A DNA stretch of 8,794 nt, from the NCBI GenBank assembly GCA_027858795.1, contig JAQICF010000230.1, positions 1 to 8,794 on the forward strand. The letters run 5' to 3'. The notes under the pieces were generated by a model. The model made no database searches, was not told the origin of the DNA, and saw nothing but the letters and a program-made list of their open reading frames with translations. Numbering within the stretch: position 1 is the stretch's first letter; the number at the start of each line of letters is the position of its first letter. This stretch comes from Candidatus Delongbacteria bacterium. Its GTDB lineage: Bacteria > Delongbacteria > UBA4055. The translations under genes were made by a program, and so were the position numbers. This document shows positions 1-6,691 of the stretch, piece after piece.

Positions 1-41
1 ATGATTTACAAAATAATATTAATGGATTAGATTTAGACAGC

Positions 42-123
42 AGTTAACATTGGCAAAACATCAATGGTTTACTTGGATATTTGACTCGCTCTTCACCACT
101 GGTTTTTGCCATAACCGTTATCC
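42..123 (+). repeat. attC-like imperfect palindromic repeat, left copy
   Basis: This is a roughly 80-bp element that recurs at 8672-8753 in the same orientation with about 80% identity by eye. The two halves form an imperfect inverted repeat: the 5' arm has GGCAAAA followed by ATCAATGGT, and the 3' arm read in reverse complement has GGCAAAA followed by ACCAGTGGT. The 5' arm holds one extra base and there is an unpaired stretch next to the outer AAC/GTT. That is the organisation of an integron attC site: R''/R' ends, unpaired central spacer, L''/L' with an extrahelical base, and a variable terminal loop. The 3' end reads GTTATCC, which departs from the canonical GTTRRRY. The attC identity is inferred from structure; no integrase is in the window. 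Confidence 0.55.
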
Positions 124-170
124 TTAATATATTCCCTAACTGTAAAATAAAAAAGGGGGGGGGTAAATTA
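117..170 (+). repeat. Left terminal inverted repeat with G9 tract
   Basis: Starting in the last bases of the left attC-like repeat, the sequence GTTATCCTTAATATATTCCC (117-136) matches the reverse complement of 8659-8678 at 18 of 20 positions. After a short gap both copies continue with a TAACTG/CAGTTA motif, an A-rich run and a homopolymer tract (G9 at 155-163 here, C10 at 8629-8638 on the right) followed by TAAATTA/TATTAAT. It lies beyond the 3' end of the last gene. The rest of 171-260 is AT-rich, and I see no gene or clear terminator in it. Confidence 0.75.
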
Positions 171-260
171 TGAAAAGGAGTTTTAAGTAGTTAAGGGTTT
201 TCTAAAAGAAAATATAAAGAACACTATGATTTACAATTTTTCATTTAAATATAATCAGAA

Positions 261-1118
261 TTATTCTTTCGTACTTATTTCTATCTCGCCTTCATAAAAT
301 TCAGATGCAGCATTCTTAGATTTTTTACTTTTCTTCTTGATCGTTATACCACGGGTTTTTATACCGGTATCTTTTATGTTATCTTCAATTAAGAACACTG
401 AATCTGCATTTTTCAAATTCCCAACACCCAATTCATCTGTACTGGCATAAACAATGATCTTTTCGTTTCCAAAAGGTGGACTAACTGTCATATCAAAAGT
501 ATCTTTACCAGATGGAAGCACATAGACTGTTCCACCGTTGAAGTAATTGTCTTTTCTATGTGGATTTGGTAATAGTTGTACAAGTGTACCATCTGCTTGT
601 TTATAAACTACTTTTGCGAAGAATGGTTTATTGCCTTTTAGGTAAATTTTTATTTTCTCATTTTTTTTATATTTGTTGATTTCTTTATCAGTCCATACAT
701 TCACTGCTAAAGGAGCACTTGGGTCATCTATAATATTCTTTTTAGATTTCTGCTTACTTGCTTCAATAGTCTTTGGAATTACTTCTACTTTTACTATGAT
801 CTTGTAACTGTCACCCATTACTTTATCATTGATCCAATCGCCTGATATTGTTTCTAAAATCTTTACAACAGCTTGAGAATAGGATTCAAGCAGGTCACTT
901 TCTGTTACATAATCCTTTACTGTTGTTTCTGATTTTATGTAAGTACCTGCATTTTCAGCTGCGTTTCTCTTTGCATTAGTTTTGGCTTCTGATATTGTTT
1001 CCTTTCTGGACTTATCATCACCCATGCTTGCGATACCTTCTGCTTCTATAATGATTGACTGAGCAGAGAATAGACCTACGACAATCATAATCACGCAGTA
1101 AAAAAATATTTTTCTCAT
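261..1118 (-). CDS. Exported LPP20-like/DUF4384 domain protein
   Basis: The start at 1118 is preferred because AAGGA lies 7 nt upstream and a hydrophobic signal peptide (MRKIFFYCVIMIVVGLFSAQ) begins there. A longer frame opens at 1148 without a comparable site. After the signal peptide comes an LPP20/FlgO-like region, with a Glu-Ala-Glu-Gly-Ile-Ala strand and then a long Lys/Ala/Glu helix. From about residue 135 a beta-rich domain follows with features of DUF4384 (VNVWTDK..., KIYLKGNKPFFAKVVYKQADG, QLLPNP). The C-terminus is lysine-rich. DUF4384 domains are known to occur with or fused to caspase-fold (peptidase C14) proteins, which fits the caspase-FGE gene upstream. It lies 32 nt after the nuclease gene and ends the gene block. 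The product is probably periplasmic or cell-envelope. The biochemical function is unknown; the family call is from recognised patterns only. Confidence 0.7.
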   Translation of the reverse strand: MRKIFFYCVIMIVVGLFSAQSIIIEAEGIASMGDDKSRKETISEAKTNAKRNAAENAGTYIKSETTVKDYVTESDLLESYSQAVVKILETISGDWINDKVMGDSYKIIVKVEVIPKTIEASKQKSKKNIIDDPSAPLAVNVWTDKEINKYKKNEKIKIYLKGNKPFFAKVVYKQADGTLVQLLPNPHRKDNYFNGGTVYVLPSGKDTFDMTVSPPFGNEKIIVYASTDELGVGNLKNADSVFLIEDNIKDTGIKTRGITIKKKSKKSKNAASEFYEGEIEISTKE

Positions 1119-1150
1119 ATTAAATCCTTTTTGTTTTATGTCATTCAATT

Positions 1151-2239
1151 TTAGTCTAATAATTTTTTTAGCATTTCAGGATCTGGAAGTTGTTCTATGT
1201 ACATTTTAGGTAATATTTCCATCGTTTTATAAATAGAAACACCCATTGGTTTGCTAAAATCTCTAAAACTATATTCTACTTTTTTATCGTCTTTATTTTT
1301 ACATAAGATAATTCCTATCGAAGGATTTTCGTGCTCCTGTTTTACCAGATCATCTAAAACTGATAGATAAAAATTCATTTTACCTACATATTCCGGTTTA
1401 AATTTTCCTCTTTTTAGCTCAAATGCAATTAACGATTGTAGCCCTCGATGAAAAAACAATAAATCTATAAAATAATCATCCCCTTGCACATTTAAACGAT
1501 ATTGATTTCCCAAGAAAGAAAAATCATTTCCTAAAGACATTAGAAATTTTTTAATATTTAGAACTATACTCTGTTCTAGCACTCTCTCATCTATTTCATC
1601 ATCCGGGTCTTCGACATTGATAAAATCTAATAAATATTCATCTTTAAATGTTTGTATAGCTTTGTTCGATAATTGAGTCGAAAGAGTTTGAGGAAAGTTA
1701 TTGGGTTGATTTTGTTCTTTTAAATGACTTTTATTTTTTAGCTCTGTCACTAAGTGACGAACAGACCAAAAAGATGCTGCTACTTTGTTAATATAATATA
1801 AACGATCTTCTACTTGCTTTATTTGCGTTATTATTTCGTAATGATGTGTAAATGAAACTGACAAAAATGCTTCAAGATTACCTTTTCCCAATTTATCCGT
1901 CAGTGACGGCAAAATTGAATTTTGTGTATTTTTGATTTCTGCCGTTGATGACGGCAAATTCTCCTGTTCAAAATTCCAAGCTTGATAAAAACCTCTCATT
2001 TTAGACATACTTCTTGCTGAAAACCCTCGCAAACCGGGTAATTCCTGTTGTAATTGATCAGAAATTCTATCTAAAATCTTTGAACCCCATTTTTCTCTCT
2101 CAAATTTTTTCTCTAATGCCATTCCAATATTGTAGTAAAGTTTAAGCATTTCTGCATTCGCTAATTTCGCTGCTTGGTAGCGAGTTGCTAAAATTTGTTG
2201 TTTTAACTCTTTTATAAATTGTATGTCTATTATTTCCAT
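1151..2239 (-). CDS. DUF1016/YhcG-type PD-(D/E)XK nuclease
   Basis: This 362-residue protein has the usual length and two-part build of the DUF1016 (YhcG) family. The N-terminal helical domain (about 1-170) contains the family signature around LKLYYNIGMALEKK, WGSKILDRISDQL and FSARSMSKMRGFYQAW. The C-terminal nuclease domain (about 215-345) contains FIDLLFFHRGLQSLIAFELK, where D259, E274 and K276 fit the D...ExK catalytic core, followed by GKFKPEYVGKMNFYLSVLDD and PSIGIILCKNK. The start is supported by AGGA about 8 nt upstream. Family members are thought to act in DNA processing or repair and are often carried on mobile or defence-related DNA. The substrate is unknown here. It sits 246 bp downstream of the VR1 target gene, behind palindromic repeats, so it may be cargo rather than part of the DGR. 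I am confident in the family, not in the role. Confidence 0.9.
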   Translation of the reverse strand: MEIIDIQFIKELKQQILATRYQAAKLANAEMLKLYYNIGMALEKKFEREKWGSKILDRISDQLQQELPGLRGFSARSMSKMRGFYQAWNFEQENLPSSTAEIKNTQNSILPSLTDKLGKGNLEAFLSVSFTHHYEIITQIKQVEDRLYYINKVAASFWSVRHLVTELKNKSHLKEQNQPNNFPQTLSTQLSNKAIQTFKDEYLLDFINVEDPDDEIDERVLEQSIVLNIKKFLMSLGNDFSFLGNQYRLNVQGDDYFIDLLFFHRGLQSLIAFELKRGKFKPEYVGKMNFYLSVLDDLVKQEHENPSIGIILCKNKDDKKVEYSFRDFSKPMGVSIYKTMEILPKMYIEQLPDPEMLKKLLD

Positions 2240-2284
2240 TTTATAATCCTATCACTCCTAGATTTATAAGATACATTTAAACCT

Positions 2285-2311
2285 GTCACCCTGAACTTGA
2301 TTCAGTATCTT
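2285..2311. repeat. Small palindromic repeat, copy 1
   Basis: The sequence GTCACC-CTGAA-CTTGA-TTCAG-TATCTT forms a 5-bp stem around the loop CTTGA. A second copy at 6106-6132 keeps the same loop and flanks but has the stem CCGGA/TTCGG, so paired bases changed together. The pattern resembles short interspersed palindromes scattered between genes in many bacterial genomes. Confidence 0.6.
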
Positions 2312-2322
2312 ATTTTTCTTCT

Positions 2323-2367
2323 CACGGGGTTGAAACCCCGTGTTATATTAGATCGTCCTTACAGGAC
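2323..2367. repeat. REP-like tandem hairpins
   Basis: Two hairpins lie side by side. Positions 2323-2342 form a 9-bp stem (CACGGGGTT...AACCCCGTG), and 2355-2367 form a 5-bp stem (GTCCT-TAC-AGGAC) followed on the plus strand by five T. The pair resembles REP elements mobilised by REP-associated tyrosine transposases; no such transposase is in the window. The position after the VR1 gene would also allow a role in mRNA end protection or attenuation. Confidence 0.55.
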
Positions 2368-2373
2368 TTTTTG

Positions 2374-2485
2374 CTCGTATTTCTCTTTTTCCCGTTCTTC
2401 CTCCGCATTCGTCCCTCATGCTCAGAACGGTCTTTCAAAATCCTCGTTTTTTTTAGCTCGCTACGGAAAGAATAAACCGCATAAA
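2374..2485 (-). repeat. VR1 downstream flank with hairpin (DGR target element)
   Basis: This stretch directly follows the VR1 stop codon. It is nearly identical to 6584-6691 after VR2 but absent after TR. It contains a 7-bp inverted repeat, CCGTTCT (2392-2398) with AGAACGG (2424-2430), and an inner GCAT/ATGC pair (2405-2408, 2418-2421). The inner part differs in sequence between the two copies but remains palindromic. In the Bordetella phage DGR a hairpin downstream of VR promotes homing; this element is the likely counterpart, although here it begins about 55 bp past VR. Confidence 0.7.
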
Positions 2486-2617
2486 CTATGGGAGACGAAC
2501 GACCCGGAAACCGTCGCCGCCGCCGCCGCTACTCGGGCTGCCGTCGCTCCGATAGGCAACACGACAGTACCCAGCGTTGCCGAACCAGCTACCACCGCGA
2601 AGAACGCGGTCAGAGCC
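2486..2617 (-). repeat. DGR variable repeat VR1
   Basis: These last 44 codons of the caspase-FGE gene (43 residues plus the TAG stop) align without gaps to the TR at 4919-5050. There are 24 differences, all at adenines of the TR coding strand: 20 A to G, 4 A to T, none to C. The changed codons are mainly AAC in TR and here give Asp, Phe, Gly, Tyr and Ser. The framework around them ([20 protein letters not shown]) is unchanged, as expected for the ligand-facing loops of a C-type-lectin fold. Confidence 0.97.
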
Positions 2618-4687
2618 CGAACTTGCGCCTGTAGGGTTAGTCTGACTACCCGATGGATAAGAAGCGTACCAGTCAGAACACCACTCCCAAACATTACCAC
2701 TCATGTCAAAGATACCAAGTTCGTTTGGGTTTTTCCCTGCTACAGGCTTCGTCGATTTACCATTATTCCCTTCATATTCCGCAACTTCTCCAACACTATT
2801 GCTTCCACTATATTCATAACCTTGGCTCTGATTCCCACCTCTTGCAGAAAACTCCCATTCAGCTTCTGTTGGCAATCGATAAGTTACACCTTCCATTTCA
2901 CTAAGTTTTTTACAAAATTCAACTGCATCATTCCAAGTAACACTCTCAACAGGATTCTTATCTCCTTTGAAACTACTCGGATTCTTACCCATAACTGCCT
3001 GATATTGTGCTTGTGTAACTTCGGTTTTCCCAATGTAGAAATCACTTACTGTAACACTCCTTCCTTGTTCAAACGTACCACCAATCACACCAATTAAACT
3101 AAGATCAATGATACTTGATTGTATTTCTTTTGGAAAAGTCAGTTCTTTATACCTATTATTTAAATCCGTATCCCTTTGGATTTTTGCATAATCCATCCAC
3201 TTCTTTTTAAAACCTTCAAGGTATTTTGCTTTGAGTTCATCGCTCAAAGATGATATCTGCATTTCTTCCATATCTTTTATATCTTTCTCGAACTGAGGTT
3301 TCAATTTCTCAAGTTCAGCCTGTTTCTGACCTTTAGATTCCTTGATTTTCTGATAAACAGGTTCAAGCAAAGGCAGAATTTTCTGCTTAACTTCCGAATA
3401 TTTTACAGAATTTACTTCGTTCCTTAGTCTTTCAAGCTTTTCATTTTTAGCGAATATATCTTCAGTCTTATCAAGTTCTTCAATTACTGTATTGTATTTT
3501 GCCTTAAGTTCTTTGTAAACTCTTTCTTTGTTTCTTGCCTCAGATGCTTTCCTTGCTTCCTCATCTTTTGCTATCTTTATTTCCTCTTCCTGAGCCATTG
3601 CAAGTTTCCAGCTTGATAGGTCAGTATCATCAACTTTAATTGTTTTATCCTTTACAACTTTCGGTTTGTAAACAGGCAGTTCTTCTTTTAAATATTCCTT
3701 ATTTTCATTAAATTTCTTAATTTTTGCAAGTTCTGCTTTTTCATCATATTTAAAAATAGGTTTTACACCTTCTTTCTTTTGTTCTTCTACTACTTTTTCA
3801 GCATTGTACCTAAACAGTTTGAATGGTTCATAGTTGATTCCACCTTCTGTCTGATACACCGGATTCATTCTGGGTAAGCCCTGAGATTTTGTGTAATCAC
3901 CCAACCTATTATCCGCAAACTGAACGAGATCTTCTATTGTTATCACTCCGTCTTTGGACATATCAATATCCATAACTGAGTTAGGTGAATCATTCAAGTA
4001 GGTTAAGTAATAAGTAAATGCACCTTTGCCTTTATCCTTTCTTTCAAAAGACTGTTGACCTTCACTTGCAGAATAAATTGTTTTCACGATAGTTTTACCT
4101 GATCTTTTCGATTGAGTTACAGGTGCTGTGCCAATGGTCGATTTAACTTTTATACCTTTTCCTGTATTCATTTTTGAAGAAATTTTCTTACCAGCACCCT
4201 TTCCTTCCTTTTTGATAAAATTTCTACAGGCATCAACGATCATTACCACTTCCGAAGGTTTTTTTTCTTTTAGTATCTTCTTTATTTCTTCCACAGATAT
4301 ACTACCATATTTTTCGGGATTATCAATATTACCGTCAGCACCTAGCAGATAGTTTTTACCATCTGAACCACCAATACCGTGACCTGAAAAGAAGAAAACA
4401 ACTTCATCACCTTTTTGAATTCCCCTAGCGAAAGCATTTACATTTGAGTAAAGATCCGAGGCAGTGAGCAGCTCTCCGTAGCCAGTGTCTTTCATTGCCC
4501 AAATGTGGTCATCCTCAAATCCACCCTGCATCAAAAGTTCTTTCATTGCATCAACATCACCATGACAAGCTTCAAGAGAAGCAAATGCCTTATAATTCTG
4601 AACCCCTACAAGCATAGCTGTCCGCTTTGCAGAAAGGGGAAAGTATAAAATTAGAAATGCTAAAATGAAAAATAATTTTGTTTTCAT
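2486..4687 (-). CDS. Exported caspase-like/FGE-sulfatase DGR target protein (VR1)
   Basis: The protein has 733 residues. A signal peptide covers about 1-20 (LFFILAFLILYFPLSA). A caspase-fold (peptidase C14) domain covers about 22-285, with the catalytic dyad His103 in FFFSGHG and Cys154 in VDACRN, plus a Ca-loop-like DMSKDGVITIEDL at about 242-254. A charged, Lys/Glu-rich region that is probably coiled coil spans about 290-515. An FGE-sulfatase/C-type-lectin domain covers about 528-733 (GGTFEQG, FYIGKTEVTQAQYQAVMG, NPVESVTWNDAVEFC, YRLPTEAEWEFSARGG, GIFDMSGNVWEWC). Residues 691-733 are the diversified VR1. An AGGG motif lies about 10 nt before the start codon. The C-terminal domain would bind a varying ligand and the caspase domain would cleave a substrate outside the cytoplasm. 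The domain calls and DGR targeting are firm; the effector model is inference. Confidence 0.93.
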   Translation of the reverse strand: MKTKLFFILAFLILYFPLSAKRTAMLVGVQNYKAFASLEACHGDVDAMKELLMQGGFEDDHIWAMKDTGYGELLTASDLYSNVNAFARGIQKGDEVVFFFSGHGIGGSDGKNYLLGADGNIDNPEKYGSISVEEIKKILKEKKPSEVVMIVDACRNFIKKEGKGAGKKISSKMNTGKGIKVKSTIGTAPVTQSKRSGKTIVKTIYSASEGQQSFERKDKGKGAFTYYLTYLNDSPNSVMDIDMSKDGVITIEDLVQFADNRLGDYTKSQGLPRMNPVYQTEGGINYEPFKLFRYNAEKVVEEQKKEGVKPIFKYDEKAELAKIKKFNENKEYLKEELPVYKPKVVKDKTIKVDDTDLSSWKLAMAQEEEIKIAKDEEARKASEARNKERVYKELKAKYNTVIEELDKTEDIFAKNEKLERLRNEVNSVKYSEVKQKILPLLEPVYQKIKESKGQKQAELEKLKPQFEKDIKDMEEMQISSLSDELKAKYLEGFKKKWMDYAKIQRDTDLNNRYKELTFPKEIQSSIIDLSLIGVIGGTFEQGRSVTVSDFYIGKTEVTQAQYQAVMGKNPSSFKGDKNPVESVTWNDAVEFCKKLSEMEGVTYRLPTEAEWEFSARGGNQSQGYEYSGSNSVGEVAEYEGNNGKSTKPVAGKNPNELGIFDMSGNVWEWCSDWYASYPSGSQTNPTGASSGSDRVLRGGSWFGNAGYCRVAYRSDGSPSSGGGGDGFRVVRLP

Positions 4688-4750
4688 AAATACTAACCCT
4701 GTTTTTTGTTTTTAAATCTAATACTAAACATAATTTTCTGCAAATTAATT

Positions 4751-4809
4751 AAAATCCACCTTTCGAGTTTCGGTCGCCCACAAGGGATCGACCCTACTAA
4801 GCGGATTTT
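4751..4809 (-). terminator. Compound hairpin, possible terminator or 3' end of TR RNA
   Basis: An outer 7-bp stem, AAAATCC (4751-4757) with GGATTTT (4803-4809), encloses a second hairpin, GGTCG (4772-4776) with CGACC (4789-4793) and an inner CCC/GGG pair. On the minus strand the structure ends in TTTT followed by AT-rich sequence just before the downstream gene. It could end the RT-TR transcript or be part of the structured spacer. This is fold inspection only. Confidence 0.4.
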
Positions 4810-4918
4810 TCTTGTTTCCTTTCGTCCCGTATATTGCTATCACCTTTGATGTGTGGCAATCTTGTTTCTCGGGAGCAGGTTAAAGCCTGGTTCATTGCGG
4901 AAATCCATCCGTAGCGAG
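4810..4918 (-). ncRNA. Candidate DGR spacer (Sp) segment of TR RNA
   Basis: This is non-coding sequence immediately 3' of TR on the transcribed strand. In the Bordetella phage DGR, about 140 nt downstream of TR are needed for priming cDNA synthesis. The segment here has a similar position and size if the hairpin at 4751-4809 is included. Visible structure includes ATTGC (4833-4837) pairing with GCAAT (4856-4860) around an inner stem-loop, and AGG/CCT pairing next to TR. The function is inferred from position. Confidence 0.5.
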
Positions 4919-4921
4919 CTA
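4909..4921. repeat. 13-bp motif at TR end, inverted relative to VR flanks
   Basis: CCGTAGCGAGCTA overlaps the end of TR on the plus strand. Its exact reverse complement lies at 2454-2466 and 6660-6672, about 20 bp beyond each VR. Weaker similarity extends a further 15-20 bp in the same inverted sense, with a shared CCGCA. Confidence 0.75.
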
Positions 4922-5050
4922 TGGGAGACGAACGACTCGGAAACCGTTGTTGTTGTTGCTGTTACTCGGGTTGTTGTTGTTCCGATTGGCAACACGACAG
5001 TTCTTAGCGTTGTTGTTCCAGCTACCACCGCGAAGAACGCGGTTAGAGCC
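4919..5050 (-). repeat. DGR template repeat TR
   Basis: This 132-bp non-coding template for both variable repeats lies 41 bp downstream of the RT gene and on the same strand. Read in the VR frame it gives runs of AAC codons ([17 protein letters not shown], then PSNSNNNN), the usual adenine-rich design that lets A-targeted errors change residues without creating stops. The TR coding strand holds 38 adenines; 24 are changed in VR1 and 17 in VR2. The region is clearly GC-richer than its surroundings. A 6-bp stem ACCGCG/CGCGGT lies near the 5' end and is also kept in VR1. The frame is open, but there is no sign that it is translated. Confidence 0.97.
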
Positions 5051-5119
5051 TTTCCCTTAGGCATTAACCTTTAATTTATCTATTCCTTTCCTTAGGCGTT
5101 AACCTTTAACTTATCTATT
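5051..5119 (-). repeat. Direct duplication of the RT 3' end
   Basis: Positions 5087-5119 hold the last codons of the RT gene and its stop. A copy with a few changes and one extra base lies at 5051-5084, between RT and TR (shared core CCTTAGGC, TTAACCTTTAA, TTATCTATT). The period is about 36 bp. The second copy would read DKLKVNA-stop again. Confidence 0.8.
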
Positions 5120-6096
5120 ATCAATGAGCGAAACGGTTTAATATTTGTGGCATAATCCGTATATGAAAGAAGCGGAACTACATGCCTTTGATAATCTCCT
5201 TGAGACCACTCTCCCGCATTCAGCATTTTAGTATATGCCTTCATCTTTCTTACAAATCTTTTTTTACTATTATCCGATAATTTTACGAAATTCTTTTTTA
5301 ATTTGTAGCCGAGAAAATTTACACCATTATATGTTTTATTTAACTGAGCTATTTTCAAATCAAGTTCGAGTTTTTGTTTTAGGTAATTCTTTATTACAAA
5401 CAAACATTCTTTTAAATACTCCTTATCACTATGCCATAAAACCATGTCATCCATATATCTTATGTAAGCTTTTATTTTCAACTCTTCCTTTATAAAATGA
5501 TCTAATCCTGCCAGATAATGATTAGCAAAATACTGACTTGTTAGATTACCTATTGGCACTCCTTTATTCTCATTCGTTTGGTAACTTTTTATTATCTTCT
5601 TAAATATTGCTAATACTTCCATACTCTTAAATTTCTTCTCAAGAGCTTTCATCAATATATTATGATCTATCGAATCAAAATACTTTCTAACATCGAGTTT
5701 CAAGAAATAATCGTATTTATTATTAAACTTCTTTGCTTTGAATATAGCTTTGTGAGTCCCTTTGTCTATTCGAGTTGCGTAGCTATCATATATCTGGTAT
5801 TGCTCAAAGGTATCGTGAGATTGCAACATAATCGCATGATGCAAAACTCTTTCAGAAAATTCAGCGGCACAAATATTTCTTTCTTTTGGATCATGAATTT
5901 TAAAATAATGATAATTCCCGCAATCAATATTTCCTGATAATAACTCTTTTCTTAGTTTTAGAAGGTTTCTACCAAGATTTCTTCTGTACTCAATAACACC
6001 ATACTTGTAGCTTTTGCCTTTTGCAGCTTTATAAAAAGCAAATCTCAAATTATCAGGATCTGCTATTTTACTTATTAGGTTTCCGGTTCTTTTCAT
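5092..6096 (-). CDS. DGR reverse transcriptase
   Basis: This 334-residue RT has the size and motifs of the DGR clade. The N-terminus MKRTGNLISKI is typical. Motif A is KLDVRKYFDSID with D135, and motif B is GVPIGNLTSQYFAN at 179-192; the SQ-containing form is diagnostic for DGR RTs. The catalytic YMDD is at 214-217, followed by GVNFLGYKL at 258-266. There is no maturase, endonuclease or integrase domain. It would copy TR RNA into cDNA with misincorporation at adenines. It starts 10 bp after the HRDC gene, so the two are almost certainly co-transcribed, and TR follows 41 bp downstream. The ribosome-binding site is weak, suggesting translational coupling. A group II intron or retron RT is ruled out by the motifs and by the TR/VR pairs. 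Confidence 0.98.
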   Translation of the reverse strand: MKRTGNLISKIADPDNLRFAFYKAAKGKSYKYGVIEYRRNLGRNLLKLRKELLSGNIDCGNYHYFKIHDPKERNICAAEFSERVLHHAIMLQSHDTFEQYQIYDSYATRIDKGTHKAIFKAKKFNNKYDYFLKLDVRKYFDSIDHNILMKALEKKFKSMEVLAIFKKIIKSYQTNENKGVPIGNLTSQYFANHYLAGLDHFIKEELKIKAYIRYMDDMVLWHSDKEYLKECLFVIKNYLKQKLELDLKIAQLNKTYNGVNFLGYKLKKNFVKLSDNSKKRFVRKMKAYTKMLNAGEWSQGDYQRHVVPLLSYTDYATNIKPFRSLIIDKLKVNA

Positions 6097-6105
6097 CTGT
6101 CATCC

Positions 6106-6132
6106 GTCATTCCGGACTTGATTCGGAATCTT
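6106..6132. repeat. Small palindromic repeat, copy 2
   Basis: This is the second copy of the repeat at 2285-2311, with the same CTTGA loop and the stem CCGGA/TTCGG. Here it lies inside the 3' end of the HRDC gene, encodes its last residues (DSESSPE) and provides the stop codon. Confidence 0.6.
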
Positions 6133-6574
6133 TTTTCTTCAAAGCATCAATAAACTTCTGCCCATATTTTTCTACTTTCTTCTCGCCTATTCCTTCAATA
6201 GTCTTTATCTTTGAAAGCGTTACTGCTTCTAATTTTGAAATATCTGCAAGTTCTTTATCGGAAAAAACTGCATAGGCAGGTATTGCTTCTTGATCTGCTA
6301 TTTCTTTTCTAATTTCTCTTAACTTTGAAAATATTTTAAAATGCTCTTCACTCAATACTGTTTTATAGTCTATCTTACTTTTCTTCTTACTACTTGGTTT
6401 GTTGCTGACTCCATTCTCAATATATTCAACACAAAATGACCAAAATACACCTTTCTCAGATTGAGAAAATTCTTTCTTTACTTCCAACACTTTATGAGTA
6501 GAAAGAAAATGATTCATTTCTAATTCAAATTGTTCTGGATTCAAAATCGGTATTGTAAATATCTTTAACTGCAT
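6107..6574 (-). CDS. HRDC-domain DGR accessory protein
   Basis: The start at 6574 gives 155 residues beginning MQLKIFTIPIL; AGAAG lies about 7 nt upstream. The frame is open for another 23 codons upstream (from 6643), but that part is the VR-associated flank and reads as low-complexity charged residues, so it is probably not translated. The N-terminal segment (about 1-55) resembles the conserved head of DGR-associated HRDC proteins. A lysine-rich linker follows. The C-terminal HRDC domain covers about residues 75-147 (FSKLREIRKEIADQEAIPAYAVFSDKEL, then TIEGIGEKKVEKYGQKF). HRDC domains bind nucleic acid in RecQ helicases and RNase D, and HRDC proteins are one of the known alternatives to Avd in DGRs. 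It therefore probably assists RT, binding TR RNA or cDNA. Confidence 0.9.
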   Translation of the reverse strand: MQLKIFTIPILNPEQFELEMNHFLSTHKVLEVKKEFSQSEKGVFWSFCVEYIENGVSNKPSSKKKSKIDYKTVLSEEHFKIFSKLREIRKEIADQEAIPAYAVFSDKELADISKLEAVTLSKIKTIEGIGEKKVEKYGQKFIDALKKKDSESSPE

Positions 6575-6583
6575 TATTTTCTT

Positions 6584-6691
6584 CTCGTATTTCTCTTTTT
6601 CCCGTTCTTCCTCCGTGCATCCTGCACGCGAACGGTCTTTCAAAATCCTCGTTTTTTTTTAGCTCGCTACGGAAAGGATAAACCGCATAAA
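6584..6691 (-). repeat. VR2 downstream flank with hairpin (DGR target element)
   Basis: This is the counterpart of 2374-2485, directly after the VR2 stop. CCGTT (6602-6606) pairs with AACGG (6631-6635), and inside it CGTGCA (6614-6619) pairs with TGCACG (6623-6628) over a TCC loop. The inner 15-20 bases differ from the VR1 flank yet keep a palindrome, while the outer flanks are almost identical. The shared position after both VRs and absence after TR point to a target-recognition role. Confidence 0.7.

Noticed and set aside
1898..1970. Two short palindromes (CCGTCAGTGACGG and GCCGTTGATGACGGC) inside the nuclease gene
   Set aside because: They are short, encode the similar LPSLTDK and LPSSTAE segments of the interdomain region, and may be coincidence or an old repeat insertion. 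Not strong enough to call.
2486..2617. High GC of VR/TR blocks as a sign of separate horizontal transfer
   Set aside because: The GC rise comes from the AAC-rich TR design and A-to-G changes and is explained by the DGR.
2297..3097. 266-codon plus-strand frame opposite the caspase-FGE gene
   Set aside because: It lies opposite a clear coding gene and VR1, shows no family features, and its Cys/Ser/Thr/Phe-rich text is typical of an antisense shadow.
4840..5064. Open frame over TR on the minus strand, and one on the plus strand at 4853-5074
   Set aside because: The frames stay open because TR is built of AAC codons and matches VR coding sequence. There is no ribosome-binding site, and the composition is that of a template repeat.
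6575..6643. N-terminal extension of the HRDC gene (MKDRSRAGC...)
   Set aside because: The bases belong to the VR-associated flank repeat. The matching stretch after VR1 is in a different frame, and the family N-terminus begins at 6574.
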